A stretch of 64,000 nucleotides of DNA from Catellatospora methionotrophica. Its GTDB lineage: Bacteria > Actinomycetota > Actinomycetes > Mycobacteriales > Micromonosporaceae. The DNA lies in assembly GCF_011297335.1 (NCBI RefSeq), contig NZ_JAAOTJ010000012.1:1-64000 (forward strand), in the 5' to 3' direction. Position 1 is the stretch's first letter; the number at the start of each line of letters is the position of its first letter. The notes below the pieces were generated by a model that saw only the letters and a list, made by a program, of their open reading frames with translations, was not told the origin of the DNA and searched no databases. Both the position numbers and the translations under genes were made by a program. Of the stretch, positions 1-8,436 are shown in pieces.

Positions 1-6
1 GATAGA

Positions 7-125
7 GTTACGGCGGTCATGGCGGAGGGGAAACGCCCGGTAACATTCCGAACCCGGAAGCTAAGCCCTCCAGCGCCGATGGTACTGCAACGGGGACGTT
101 GTGGGAGAGTAGGACACCGCCGGAC
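7..125 (+). rRNA. rrf: 5S ribosomal RNA
   Basis: The stretch has the conserved actinobacterial 5S core: a GGGAAACGCCCGG segment, the CCGAACCCGGAAGCTAAG loop, and the 3' GGGAGAGTAGGACACCGCC, with 5' and 3' ends that pair as helix I. Length is about 119 nt, normal for 5S. It is presumably the last gene of a 16S-23S-5S operon whose other genes lie left of the window. Ends are placed by helix pairing and may be off by a few bases. Confidence 0.95.
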
Positions 126-137
126 AATATTCGCAGT

Positions 138-169
138 TCAGGGCCCGACCAGCGATGGTCGGGCCCTGA
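138..169 (+). terminator. Hairpin after 5S rRNA
   Basis: Perfect 13-bp stem TCAGGGCCCGACC / GGTCGGGCCCTGA with a 6-nt loop, 12 bp after the 5S gene. It is followed closely by a second hairpin with a T-run, giving a tandem terminator for the rRNA operon. Confidence 0.75.
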
Positions 170-193
170 CGCGTATCACCACTTCCCCTATTC

Positions 194-218
194 GGGCCCC
201 CTATGCGGGGCCCTTTTT
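194..218 (+). terminator. Rho-independent terminator of the rRNA operon
   Basis: GGGCCCC / GGGGCCC stem with a 6-nt loop followed directly by five T residues (214-218). This is the classical intrinsic terminator form, otherwise rare in this GC-rich window, as expected behind a highly transcribed rRNA operon. Confidence 0.8.
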
Positions 219-237
219 CGTGCCCGCGCAACGGCGA

Positions 238-300
238 TGATCGCTGTTTCGGGTCAGAAGGTGGGGTCCGGACCCAGGTTTTGACCCGAAACAGCGATCA
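238..300 (-). repeat. 63-bp palindromic repeat, copy 1
   Basis: Perfect 19-bp inverted arms, TGATCGCTGTTTCGGGTCA at 238-256 and its complement at 282-300, around a 25-nt centre that holds a smaller palindrome (264-275). Its reverse complement matches the copy at 11234-11296 at 49 of 63 positions by eye, without gaps. It lies between the rRNA terminator and the ligase stop codon (315). No open frame is apparent inside; a non-coding hairpin or non-autonomous repeat is most likely. Confidence 0.8.
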
Positions 301-314
301 AGGCAGGTGGACGG

Positions 315-2459
315 TCATGCGGCGGGCTGGGTCACGCGCGCGACGGTGTGGAGGATGGTCGTGGCGGTGTCGTGGTCGCCGGTGCGGTGCGCGGTGAGCA
401 GCTGGGCGAACTTGTCGGCGTCGAGGATCGGCAGCCCGAGATCGGCGGCCTTGGTGGCCTTGGAGCCGGCGCCGTCGCCGACGACGACGAAGTCGGTCTT
501 CGCCGACACCGAGCCCGAGGACTTGCCGCCCAGTTCCTCGACAGCCTCGTTGCCCTGGTTGCGGGTCAGGCCAGGCACGGAACCGGTGACCACCACGGTC
601 ATCGGTGTCCCGTCCGGGCGGCGCAGCGGCAACCCCGAGCCTGCCGCGCTGTCGGGTGCGGCGTTCACGGCCGGGCCGGTGGGTTCGGTCATGTTGACGC
701 CGTGCCCGGCGAGCTTGGCGATCAGCGGTGCGACCTCGGCGAGTTCGGCGATGATGACGGCGGCCCGTTCGCTGCCGATGCCGTCGACCTGCTCCCATTC
801 GGCCGGGGTCGCGGCGAGGATCGCGTCCATGGTGCCGAAGTGGCGGGCGATGCGGCGCGACAGGGTGCGGCCGGTCATGCGGATGCCGAGGCCGGTCAGC
901 ACCCGGGACAGCGGCCGGGCCTTGGTCGCGGCGATGCTGCCGACGAGGTTCGTCGCCGACACGGTGCCGAGCCGGTCCATCGCGGCCAGGGTGGGCACGT
1001 CGAGGGCGTACAGGTCGGCGGCGTCGGTGATGTGGCCGGTCGCGAGCAGCGCGTCGAGGATCTTCTCGCCGAGCCCTTCGATGTCCATCGCGTCGCGGCT
1101 GGTGTAGTACAGCAGGGTGGCCTTCTCGCCGCAGGCGCGGCCGCGGGCGCAGCGCCACCGCAGGTTGCCGCGGTCGATGTCGCCGCCGCAGCGCGGGCAC
1201 TGCACGGGAGGGCTGTACGGCTCGGCGTCGACGGGCCGGGCCTCGTGCACGGCACCGGTGATCTCCGGGATGACGTCGCCGGCGCGGCGCACGTGCACCG
1301 TGTCACCGGCCCGGACGTCGCGCCGCTCCAGGTCGGTGAAGTTGTGCAGGGTCGCGGAGGTGACCACGACACCGCCGACCTGGACCGGTTCGAGAACGGC
1401 GACGGGGGTGATGACGCCGGTGCGCCCGACCTGCACGTCGATGCGGAGCAGCTTCGTGGTGCGGGTGTCGGCGGGGAACTTGTAGGCGGTGCCCCAGCGC
1501 GGCGCGCGGGTCGAGAAACCGGCCTTGGCCTGGTCGGCGGTGAGGTCGGCTTTGACGACGACGCCGTCGATGCCGAAGCCGAGCTCGCCACGGCGGGCCC
1601 CGAGGGCGGCGACGGCGGCGGTGACCTCGTCGATGTCGGTGCACACGGTGAGCCCGGCGGACGACTGGGCGGTGGTGGCCACGCCGAGGGTGCCCAGGTA
1701 GGCGATCGAAGCGGAGTGGCTGTGGGCGTGCTCGTCGGGCAGTCCGTGGGCGGCGTACGCCATGAAGGACAGCGGGACGTCATAGACCCGCTGGGCCCGC
1801 AGTGATCCGGCGGCTGCCGAGCGCGGGTTGGCGAACACCGGCTCACCGTGCGCGAGCCGCAGGTCGCAGCCCTTGGCGAAGTCGGCGTCGGTCATGTAGA
1901 CCTCGCCGCGCACCTCGATGGTCACCGGCGCGGACAGCCGTGCGGGCAGGCCGGCGACGAGGCGGGCCTGGCTGGTGACGTCCTCGCCGGTGTGGCCGTC
2001 GCCGCGGGTGGCGATCAGCACGAGCCTGCCCTCGGCATACCGGGCGGCGATGGCCAGGCCGTCGATCTTCGGTTCGACGGAGTAGCTGGTCGCGGGGTGA
2101 CCGAGGGCCTTGTCGAGCTTGGCCGCCCAGTCGTGCAGGCCTTCGCTGTTGAAGACGTTGCCGATGCTGAGCATGGGGGTGCTGTGCTCGATGTCGCCGC
2201 CGGGGGTGCCGACGACGGCGGTCGGGGAGTCGGCGACCCGCCAGGCGGGGTGTTCGCGCTCGCTGGCCGTGATCCGGGCGTACAGCGCGTCGTAGTCGGC
2301 GTCGTCGATGCTCTGCTCACCGGCGTAGTACGCGGCAGCGGCGCGGCGGGCCTGCGCGACGGCCGCCTCGTAGTCGTCGCGGCTGGTGTGTGGCAGGGCG
2401 CGGGCCGGGTCGACGATCGGGGCGGTCGCGGTGCCGTCGGTGGTGCGGTCGTCGGACAT
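315..2459 (-). CDS. ligA: NAD-dependent DNA ligase, divergent LigA type
   Basis: Seals nicks in duplex DNA using NAD+. The 714-aa product has the family order: N-terminal Ia-like region, adenylation domain with the K-x-D-G lysine at about residue 131 (EPKIDGLAIAARY), the GRTGVITPVA motif, an OB fold, a zinc site (CPRCGG then CARGRACGEK), helix-hairpin-helix repeats with SRDAMDIEGLG, and a C-terminal BRCT domain. Start chosen at MSDDRTT, the only sensible start before the Ia region. Several usually strict motifs are changed: the zinc region is short and CxRG-like, and HPxxxTPDSPT reads HPAWRVADSPT. It may therefore be a second, accessory ligase rather than the housekeeping copy usually found beside gatCAB. 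It stands alone, divergent from the next gene. Confidence 0.9.
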   Translation of the reverse strand: MSDDRTTDGTATAPIVDPARALPHTSRDDYEAAVAQARRAAAAYYAGEQSIDDADYDALYARITASEREHPAWRVADSPTAVVGTPGGDIEHSTPMLSIGNVFNSEGLHDWAAKLDKALGHPATSYSVEPKIDGLAIAARYAEGRLVLIATRGDGHTGEDVTSQARLVAGLPARLSAPVTIEVRGEVYMTDADFAKGCDLRLAHGEPVFANPRSAAAGSLRAQRVYDVPLSFMAYAAHGLPDEHAHSHSASIAYLGTLGVATTAQSSAGLTVCTDIDEVTAAVAALGARRGELGFGIDGVVVKADLTADQAKAGFSTRAPRWGTAYKFPADTRTTKLLRIDVQVGRTGVITPVAVLEPVQVGGVVVTSATLHNFTDLERRDVRAGDTVHVRRAGDVIPEITGAVHEARPVDAEPYSPPVQCPRCGGDIDRGNLRWRCARGRACGEKATLLYYTSRDAMDIEGLGEKILDALLATGHITDAADLYALDVPTLAAMDRLGTVSATNLVGSIAATKARPLSRVLTGLGIRMTGRTLSRRIARHFGTMDAILAATPAEWEQVDGIGSERAAVIIAELAEVAPLIAKLAGHGVNMTEPTGPAVNAAPDSAAGSGLPLRRPDGTPMTVVVTGSVPGLTRNQGNEAVEELGGKSSGSVSAKTDFVVVGDGAGSKATKAADLGLPILDADKFAQLLTAHRTGDHDTATTILHTVARVTQPAA

Positions 2460-2642
2460 GGTGCGCGGCTCCTTCTCAACCCCGGTCTGCGGCCCAGCCG
2501 GTACGCGAAGGATAGATCCCCGGTGCGACACGGGCGGCCTCCGGCGCTGGTGGGCACGGTGTCCGCGCCCGCAGAGGCGGCCGGTGGCCGCTGCGGCAGA
2601 CAAGGTCTGGTGCGCGGGGTGTCCGGCTTGTACATTCCGGAA

Positions 2643-4376
2643 ATGACACCCGTCGCTGCGTCGCCGGTCGAGTCGGATTCCGGTGGTTCCAAACTGATCA
2701 GCGGGTTGTTGCTGGTCGCGGTCGCCGGTCTGGCGGTGTTGATCGTGCGGTGGCCGGAGCCGCCGCCGGACGTGCAGCCGCCGTCCGCGCCCGCCGAACT
2801 GAGCGTCGGCGAGACGACCTGCACGTCGGTCGCGCTGAGCTGGGCCGCGTCGACCGATGACAGGGAAGTGACCGGCTACGACGTGCACCGCGACGGTCAG
2901 GTCGTGACCAGCGTCGGCGGCGGCACGCGTTCCGCTGTGCTCTCGGACGTCCCCGCAGGCGCCTGGAGCGTGCAGGTCAAGGCGCGCGACGAGGCAGGAA
3001 ACGTGTCCACAGCGGGTCCGACCGTATCGGTGACACCGCCCCAGTGCGGCTCGGACGCCAAGGCCCCGAGTGCGCCCAGCGGGGTCAAGGCCACGGCCGA
3101 CGGCACGACCGTCACCATGACCTGGGACGCCGCGAACGACGACGTGGGGGTCGCGGCGTACGACGTGTTCCGGGACGGGGCGAAGGTCGGCTCCGTCGAC
3201 GGCGGCGGGGGCCCGCAGTTCACCTTCGTCGACCTCGGGGTGCCCGCGTCGGCCAGGCACCGCTACCAGGTCAGCGCCCGGGACGGGCAGGGAAACGGGT
3301 CGTCGCGCAGCGCCGGGGTCGAGGTCACCGCGGGTGCGGTCTGTACGGTGCTGTGCGCGGTCACCCCGGTCGCCGAGGACACCGGGGTCGTGTCGGGCCT
3401 GGCGGTGCTGCCCGACGGCTCGGTGCTCTACGGCAGGCGTGACACCTTCGAGGTCGTCCGGCTCGATCCGGGCACCGGCCAGGCCACGCCGCTGGGCACG
3501 ATGCCGGGAGCGGCGGGCACCGGCGGCGACGGGGGCCTGCTGAGTCTCGCGGTCGCGTCGACGTTCGCCAGGGACCGCTGGCTGTACGTGTTCTACTCGA
3601 CGGCGGCCGACAACCGGGTCGTGCGGCTGCGGCTGCGCGGCGACGAACTGGACGGCGCGTCGATGCAGTCGCTGGTCGTCGGCATCCCGCGGGGGAAGGT
3701 GCACAACGGCGGGCGGTTGCGGTTCGGGCGCGACGGCAGGCTGTACGCGGCGACCGGTGACGCGGGCAATCCGCGCCTGGCCCAGGACCAGCGCAGCCTC
3801 GGGGGCAAGGTGCTGCGGTTCAATCCGGACGGCACGGTCCCGGCGGGCAATCCGTTCGGCGGCTACATCTGGAGCCTCGGCCACCGCAGCCCGCAGGGGC
3901 TGGCCTTCGACGCGCGGGGCCGGTTGTGGGTGCAGGAGTCCGGGGACGGTCTCACGGATGAGACGAACCTCGTCGTGAAGGGCGGCAACTACGGCTGGCC
4001 CGCGTGCGAGGGCACCGAGTCACGGTCCACCGGCGGTTGCGAGACGCCGGGTTTCGTCGCGCCGCGGCTCGGGTTCGCCGCCGCCGAGGGTGGCTGTGGT
4101 GGCATGGCGTTCGTGCGGGACGTCGTCTACCTGGCGTGCGCGGGCAGCTCGCGACTGTACCGGGCCGACCTCGACGGCGACGGCCTGGCCAACGCGCAGC
4201 CGATGCTGGTCGGCGCGTACGGGCGGCTGTTCACGGTCGAGCCCGGTGCCGCGGCACGCTGTGGCTGGTCGGCGGTGCCGGCACCGGCACGCGTTTCCTG
4301 CGCGTCACGCTGCCCCCGGCAGGCTGACCGGCCGCCGATGTGGTGGAGGTGTGGAGACCGCAGGCGGATCGCGTGA
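2643..4376 (+). CDS. Membrane-anchored FnIII plus PQQ sugar-dehydrogenase-like beta-propeller, 3' frameshift
   Basis: Begins with a short cytoplasmic tail and one membrane segment (about residues 18-36), then two fibronectin type III domains (about 48-130 and 140-225). The rest is a propeller of the soluble aldose-sugar dehydrogenase (GSDH) family: GDGGLLSLAV, GKVHNGGRLRFG, LGGKVLRFNPDGT, LGHRSPQGLAFD, GGNYGWPACEG. It probably acts outside the cell on sugars; substrate unknown. After VEPGA (about 4250) the reading frame departs from the family. One base added between 4251 and 4252 restores TLWLV and LRVTLPPAG, ending at 4327. As sequenced the last 25 or so residues are replaced. Start is the ATG preceding the membrane anchor. 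Confidence 0.75.
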   Translation: MTPVAASPVESDSGGSKLISGLLLVAVAGLAVLIVRWPEPPPDVQPPSAPAELSVGETTCTSVALSWAASTDDREVTGYDVHRDGQVVTSVGGGTRSAVLSDVPAGAWSVQVKARDEAGNVSTAGPTVSVTPPQCGSDAKAPSAPSGVKATADGTTVTMTWDAANDDVGVAAYDVFRDGAKVGSVDGGGGPQFTFVDLGVPASARHRYQVSARDGQGNGSSRSAGVEVTAGAVCTVLCAVTPVAEDTGVVSGLAVLPDGSVLYGRRDTFEVVRLDPGTGQATPLGTMPGAAGTGGDGGLLSLAVASTFARDRWLYVFYSTAADNRVVRLRLRGDELDGASMQSLVVGIPRGKVHNGGRLRFGRDGRLYAATGDAGNPRLAQDQRSLGGKVLRFNPDGTVPAGNPFGGYIWSLGHRSPQGLAFDARGRLWVQESGDGLTDETNLVVKGGNYGWPACEGTESRSTGGCETPGFVAPRLGFAAAEGGCGGMAFVRDVVYLACAGSSRLYRADLDGDGLANAQPMLVGAYGRLFTVEPGAAARCGWSAVPAPARVSCASRCPRQADRPPMWWRCGDRRRIA

Positions 4377-4400
4377 AGAGACCGGTCCGCGCGGGTTTCG

Positions 4401-4421
4401 ATACCTAGCTTCTCTAGGTAT
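4401..4421. promoter_or_regulatory. Inverted repeat overlapping a start codon
   Basis: ATACCTAG and CTAGGTAT are perfect 8-bp arms around a 5-nt spacer, and the second arm runs into the ATG of the flavoprotein gene at 4420. TAGCTT at 4406-4411 is placed like a -10 box for a leaderless transcript. A repressor bound here would cover promoter and start together. The DNA-binding partner is not known. Confidence 0.4.
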
Positions 4422-5568
4422 GCAGACTGTGGACGTACTGGTCGTCGGCGCGGGTCTGGCGGGGCTGCACACGGCCCGCCTGCTCGCCCGACGTGAACTG
4501 ACCGTGCTGGTGGTCGACCGCCGCAGGTCGCTGTCGGCGGGCATCCGCACGACCGGGATCTTCGTGCGCCGTACCCTCGAGGATTTCGACCTGCCGGACC
4601 ACCTGCTCGGCCCCGGTGTACGCGATGTGCTGCTGTATCCGCCGTCGCGGCGCGCCCCGATCCGGCTGAGCAGCGACCGCGACGAGTACCGGGTCGCCGA
4701 CATGCCCGGCGTCTACGAGCACGCGCGGCAGTCGGCGCAGGCGGCCGGGGCGCGCGTCCTGCTGGGCGTGCGGTACGACGGCTCGACGGGGGGCGTGGTG
4801 CGGCTCGAAGGCGCGGAACCGGTGCGGGCCCGGTTCATCGTCGGCGCCGATGGGGCGCGCTCGCGGGTCGCCCGTGACCTGGGGCTGGACGTCAACCGGC
4901 GGCTCATCGTCGGCGCGGAACTGGTGCACCCGATCGCGTCGGGTACCACCGTCCCGGCTTTCCACTGCGTGCTGGACCCGCGCGTCGCCCCCGGTTATCT
5001 GGGCTGGGTCATCGACGACGGCCAGCACGCCCACGTCGGCGTCGCCGGATACGCCGACGCGATGCGCACCGGGGTACGCCACCTGCTGGACGAGTTCGCC
5101 GCCGACGCCCCCGGCCGCACCGCCCCGACCGGCCCGGTCGAGCGGCGCGGCGGCCCGATCCCGGTCGGCGGCGTGCTGCGGCGGCTGGCGTGCCCGTCCG
5201 GGCTGCTCGTCGGGGACGCGGCGGGTGCGGTGTCGCCGCTGACCGCGGGCGGGCTCGACCCGTGTCTGCGGATGTCGGAACTGGCCGCGTCGGTCGCGGC
5301 GGGTTACCTGCGCACCGGCGACGAACACCAGCTGCGCCGCTACGACGGCGGCGCGCTGCGCAGCCGGTTCCGGGGGCGGCTGCTGCTGCGCCGCGTGCTC
5401 GCCGGAGTCCGGTCGCCTGCCGCGGCGGAGGTCGCGGTCGCCGCGCTGCGGCTCGGCGCGGGCCGGGCAGCGGCCGCGCGGGTGCTGTTCGGTGACGGCT
5501 CGTTTCCCGACGCGGAGCCGCGGCTCGGCCACCGGGCGGCGGGGCGTGCCGTGCGCAGCGCCGGCTAG
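4420..5568 (+). CDS. FAD-dependent oxidoreductase, geranylgeranyl-reductase-like
   Basis: 382 aa. The N-terminus is a Rossmann FAD-binding fold (VDVLVVGAGLAGLHTARLL), and the second FAD motif GLLVGDAAGAVSPLTAGGLDP is near residue 260, the pattern of p-hydroxybenzoate hydroxylase/geranylgeranyl reductase-type flavoproteins. It probably reduces or hydroxylates a lipid or small aromatic compound; the substrate cannot be read from sequence. ATG 4420 is chosen because the nucleotide-binding motif follows at once; there is no clear ribosome site, so the mRNA may be leaderless. It precedes an AfsR-type regulator by about 130 bp on the same strand. Confidence 0.75.
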   Translation: MQTVDVLVVGAGLAGLHTARLLARRELTVLVVDRRRSLSAGIRTTGIFVRRTLEDFDLPDHLLGPGVRDVLLYPPSRRAPIRLSSDRDEYRVADMPGVYEHARQSAQAAGARVLLGVRYDGSTGGVVRLEGAEPVRARFIVGADGARSRVARDLGLDVNRRLIVGAELVHPIASGTTVPAFHCVLDPRVAPGYLGWVIDDGQHAHVGVAGYADAMRTGVRHLLDEFAADAPGRTAPTGPVERRGGPIPVGGVLRRLACPSGLLVGDAAGAVSPLTAGGLDPCLRMSELAASVAAGYLRTGDEHQLRRYDGGALRSRFRGRLLLRRVLAGVRSPAAAEVAVAALRLGAGRAAAARVLFGDGSFPDAEPRLGHRAAGRAVRSAG

Positions 5569-5697
5569 CGGGTGCCACCTGGAGCCGATGACCGGAGAAC
5601 GCGAAAGCGCCCCTTTCTGACATCACGCGGCGGGCGATTGCCGCCTGTTCTTCCCCTATGGTGGGTTGCTGCCGCAGGGGGACAGGAGGTCGCGCGC

Positions 5698-8436
5698 ATG
5701 CAGGTGAGGCTGCTGGGCTCGGTGGAGGTCGTCGCCGGTGGTGTGGTGCGGCCGGTGCCGGGGCTGCGCCGCAAGGCCGTGCTGGCGATGCTGGGCCTGC
5801 ACCCGGGGCAGATCGTCAGCAGCGACCGGCTCATCGACGCGGTATGGGAGCAGGACACACCCGCCACCGCGCTCAACACGCTGCAACGGCACGTCTCCTA
5901 CCTGCGCGAGCTGCTCGGGGCCAAGGACACGATCGTGGGCAAGGCGTCGGGCTACGTGCTCGACCTCGGTGGCGAGGCGACCGACGTGCTCGCCGCCGAG
6001 CGGCTCATCGCCTCGGCGCGGCAGGCCCCGGATCCGGCCCGCCGCGCCGAGTGCCTGCGCGCCGCGCTCGCACTGTGGCGGGGCAGCCCGCTGACCGGCG
6101 TCACCGCGCTGGGCTGGTTCGCCGAGCAGGCCGCCCACCTGGACGACCTGGCGCACGAGGCGACGCGGTCACTGGCCGAGGCCAGGCTCGCGCTCGGCGA
6201 GCACCAGGAGCTGATCGCGGGCCTGGACCAGCTCGTCGCCGCCCGGCCGTTCGACGAGGACCTCTACCGGCTGCTGATGACCGCGCTGTACCGGTCGGGC
6301 CGGCAGGCCGCCGCGCTGGAGCGGTTCCAGCAGCTCAAGCAGGTGCTCGCCGACGAGCTCGGCATCGATCCCGGCCAGCCGCTGCGGGAACTGGAGACGG
6401 CGATCCTGCGCCAGGACCCGGCGCTGGACGCCCCGGCGCGGATCACGGCCACGGCGGCGACCCCGGTGCCCGCGCAGCTGCCGCTGGTCACCAGGGCGTT
6501 CGCGCCGCGCGTACGGGAACTGGCCCGCCTCGACGCGATGCTCGCCGACAGCCGCGCCGCCGCCGCGATGCTGATCACGGTCGTGTCGGGCACGGCGGGC
6601 GCGGGCAAGACCTCGCTCGCCGTGCACTGGTCCCACCAGGTGCGCCGCCACTTCCCGGACGGCCAGCTCTACGTCGACCTGCGCGGGTTCGGCAGTGGCG
6701 CACTGGCCGACCCGCCCGCGGTGCTGCGGCGTTTCCTCGACGCGTACGGGGTGCCGGGGCATCGCATCCCTGCCGGGCTCGACGAGCTGGCCGCGCTCTA
6801 CCGCAGCGTGCTGGCCGACCGGCGGGTGCTGGTGGTGCTCGACAACGCCCGCGACGCCGAGCAGGTGCGCCCGCTGCTGCCCGGTTCGCCGGGCTGCGCC
6901 GTCGTGGTCACCAGCCGCAACAAGCTCACCGAACTGGTCGCCTTCGAAGGCGCGCAACCGGTCACGCTGGGGCTGCTCACCGACGAGGAGGCCCGCGACC
7001 TGCTGGCGCGGCGCATCGGCGCGGACCGCACGGCTGCCGAGAGCGCGGCGGTGCGCGACATCATCACGCTGTGCGCGCGGCTGCCGCTGGCGCTGGCCCT
7101 GGCCGCGGCGAGCTGCGTGACCCGGCCCGAACTGGCGGTGGGTGAGGTGACCAGCCAGCTGCGCGGGGAGGCGGGGCCGTTCGACGCGCTGCAGAGCGTG
7201 TTCTCCTGGTCCTACCGTGCCGTCGGGCCTGCCGCGGCGCGGCTGTTCCGCCTGCTGGGCCTGCATCCGGGACCGGACTTCACCGAGCCCGTGGCCGCGA
7301 GCCTGACCGGCGCGCCGCCGGCCGCGGTCCGGCCGCTGCTGGCCGAGCTCATCGGGGCGAACCTGTTGCAGGAGACGGTTCCGGGCCGGTACAGCTTCCA
7401 TGACCTGCTGTGGGCGTACGCCCGCGACCGGGCGGACAGCGACGAGGGCGCCGCCGCGCTCGGCGCCGCCGACCGGCGGCTGCGCGACCACTACCTGCAC
7501 ACCGCGGTCCGCGCGGCGATGCTGCTCACCCCGGCCCGGCAGCCGGTCAGCGGACTGGGTCCGCCGGAGGACGGCGTCGTCGTCGCCGCGCCCGGCGACC
7601 GCGACGCGGCCGTGGCCTGGTTCCATGACGAGCGGGCGGCACTGGCGGCCCTGGTGGGCCGGGCGGCCGAGGGCGGCCACGACACGCACGTGTGGCAGCT
7701 GGCCTGGGCCGCGCAGGACTTTCTCGACCGCTGGGGGCACTGGGACGAGCAGGTGGCCAACCAGCTCCTGGCGACCCGGGCGGCCGGGCGGCTCGGGCTG
7801 CCCGCCGCCCAGGGCCACGCGCACATCAGCGCCTCCACGACGTACGCCCGGCTGGGTGACCACGAGCGGGCGCAGGCGCACCTGCAGCAGGCTCTCGAAC
7901 TGTTCGCGGGACTGGGTGACTTCGCCGGTCAGGCCAAGGTGCAGTACCAGCTCGGCTGGCTGTGCAACCGGCAGGGGCGGCACGGCGAGGCGGTGCGCCA
8001 CGCCCGCCAGGCCCTGCGGCTGTACCGGGCGGCCGGGCAGCCGATGATGGCGGCCCGCACGCTGAACTCGCTGGGCTGGGGCTACGCCCTGGCCGGTGAC
8101 TTCGTACGGGCCAGGCCGCGCTGCGAACTGGCGCTGGCCCAGATGCGCCGCCTCGGCGACCTGGCGTTCCAGGCCGGGACCTCCGACAGCCTCGGCTACA
8201 TCCACCACCACCTCGGCAACCACGACCTGGCCATCACGCACTACCTGCGTGCCCTGGAGCTGTACCGGGGGCACGACGACCGCTACTACGAGGCCGACAC
8301 CCTCGACCACCTCGGGGACGCCCACCGGGCAGCGGGCGACCCGGCCGCCGCCCGGTCCGCGTGGGCGCGGGCGGTGGAGCTGTTCGAGCAGCTCGGTCAC
8401 GCCGACGCGGGCCGGGTCCGGCTCAAGCTGGCTTAG
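5698..8436 (+). CDS. AfsR/SARP-family transcriptional regulator with NB-ARC and TPR domains
   Basis: 912 aa. Order: OmpR-like winged helix (1-90, MQVRLLGSVEV), bacterial transcriptional activation domain (95-240, ending DELGIDPGQPLRELE), a STAND/NB-ARC ATPase with P-loop GTAGAGKTS near residue 300 and LLVVLDNARDAEQVRPLLP, then TPR repeats (about 680-905). This is the AfsR layout: ATP-dependent oligomerising activators of secondary metabolism or development. Start ATG 5698 has a good GGAGGT 5-10 nt upstream; the longer frame from 5572 lacks domain support. No biosynthetic cluster adjoins it. A second protein of the same layout lies at 39800-42577. Confidence 0.9.
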   Translation: MQVRLLGSVEVVAGGVVRPVPGLRRKAVLAMLGLHPGQIVSSDRLIDAVWEQDTPATALNTLQRHVSYLRELLGAKDTIVGKASGYVLDLGGEATDVLAAERLIASARQAPDPARRAECLRAALALWRGSPLTGVTALGWFAEQAAHLDDLAHEATRSLAEARLALGEHQELIAGLDQLVAARPFDEDLYRLLMTALYRSGRQAAALERFQQLKQVLADELGIDPGQPLRELETAILRQDPALDAPARITATAATPVPAQLPLVTRAFAPRVRELARLDAMLADSRAAAAMLITVVSGTAGAGKTSLAVHWSHQVRRHFPDGQLYVDLRGFGSGALADPPAVLRRFLDAYGVPGHRIPAGLDELAALYRSVLADRRVLVVLDNARDAEQVRPLLPGSPGCAVVVTSRNKLTELVAFEGAQPVTLGLLTDEEARDLLARRIGADRTAAESAAVRDIITLCARLPLALALAAASCVTRPELAVGEVTSQLRGEAGPFDALQSVFSWSYRAVGPAAARLFRLLGLHPGPDFTEPVAASLTGAPPAAVRPLLAELIGANLLQETVPGRYSFHDLLWAYARDRADSDEGAAALGAADRRLRDHYLHTAVRAAMLLTPARQPVSGLGPPEDGVVVAAPGDRDAAVAWFHDERAALAALVGRAAEGGHDTHVWQLAWAAQDFLDRWGHWDEQVANQLLATRAAGRLGLPAAQGHAHISASTTYARLGDHERAQAHLQQALELFAGLGDFAGQAKVQYQLGWLCNRQGRHGEAVRHARQALRLYRAAGQPMMAARTLNSLGWGYALAGDFVRARPRCELALAQMRRLGDLAFQAGTSDSLGYIHHHLGNHDLAITHYLRALELYRGHDDRYYEADTLDHLGDAHRAAGDPAAARSAWARAVELFEQLGHADAGRVRLKLA

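Noticed and set aside
348-1805. 485-codon open frame antisense to the ligase
   Set aside because: Mirrors the real minus-strand ligase codons, a usual artefact of high-GC DNA; no start signal or domain.
1848-2642. Long upstream extension of the sugar-dehydrogenase frame
   Set aside because: Antisense to the ligase; the membrane anchor begins at ATG 2643.
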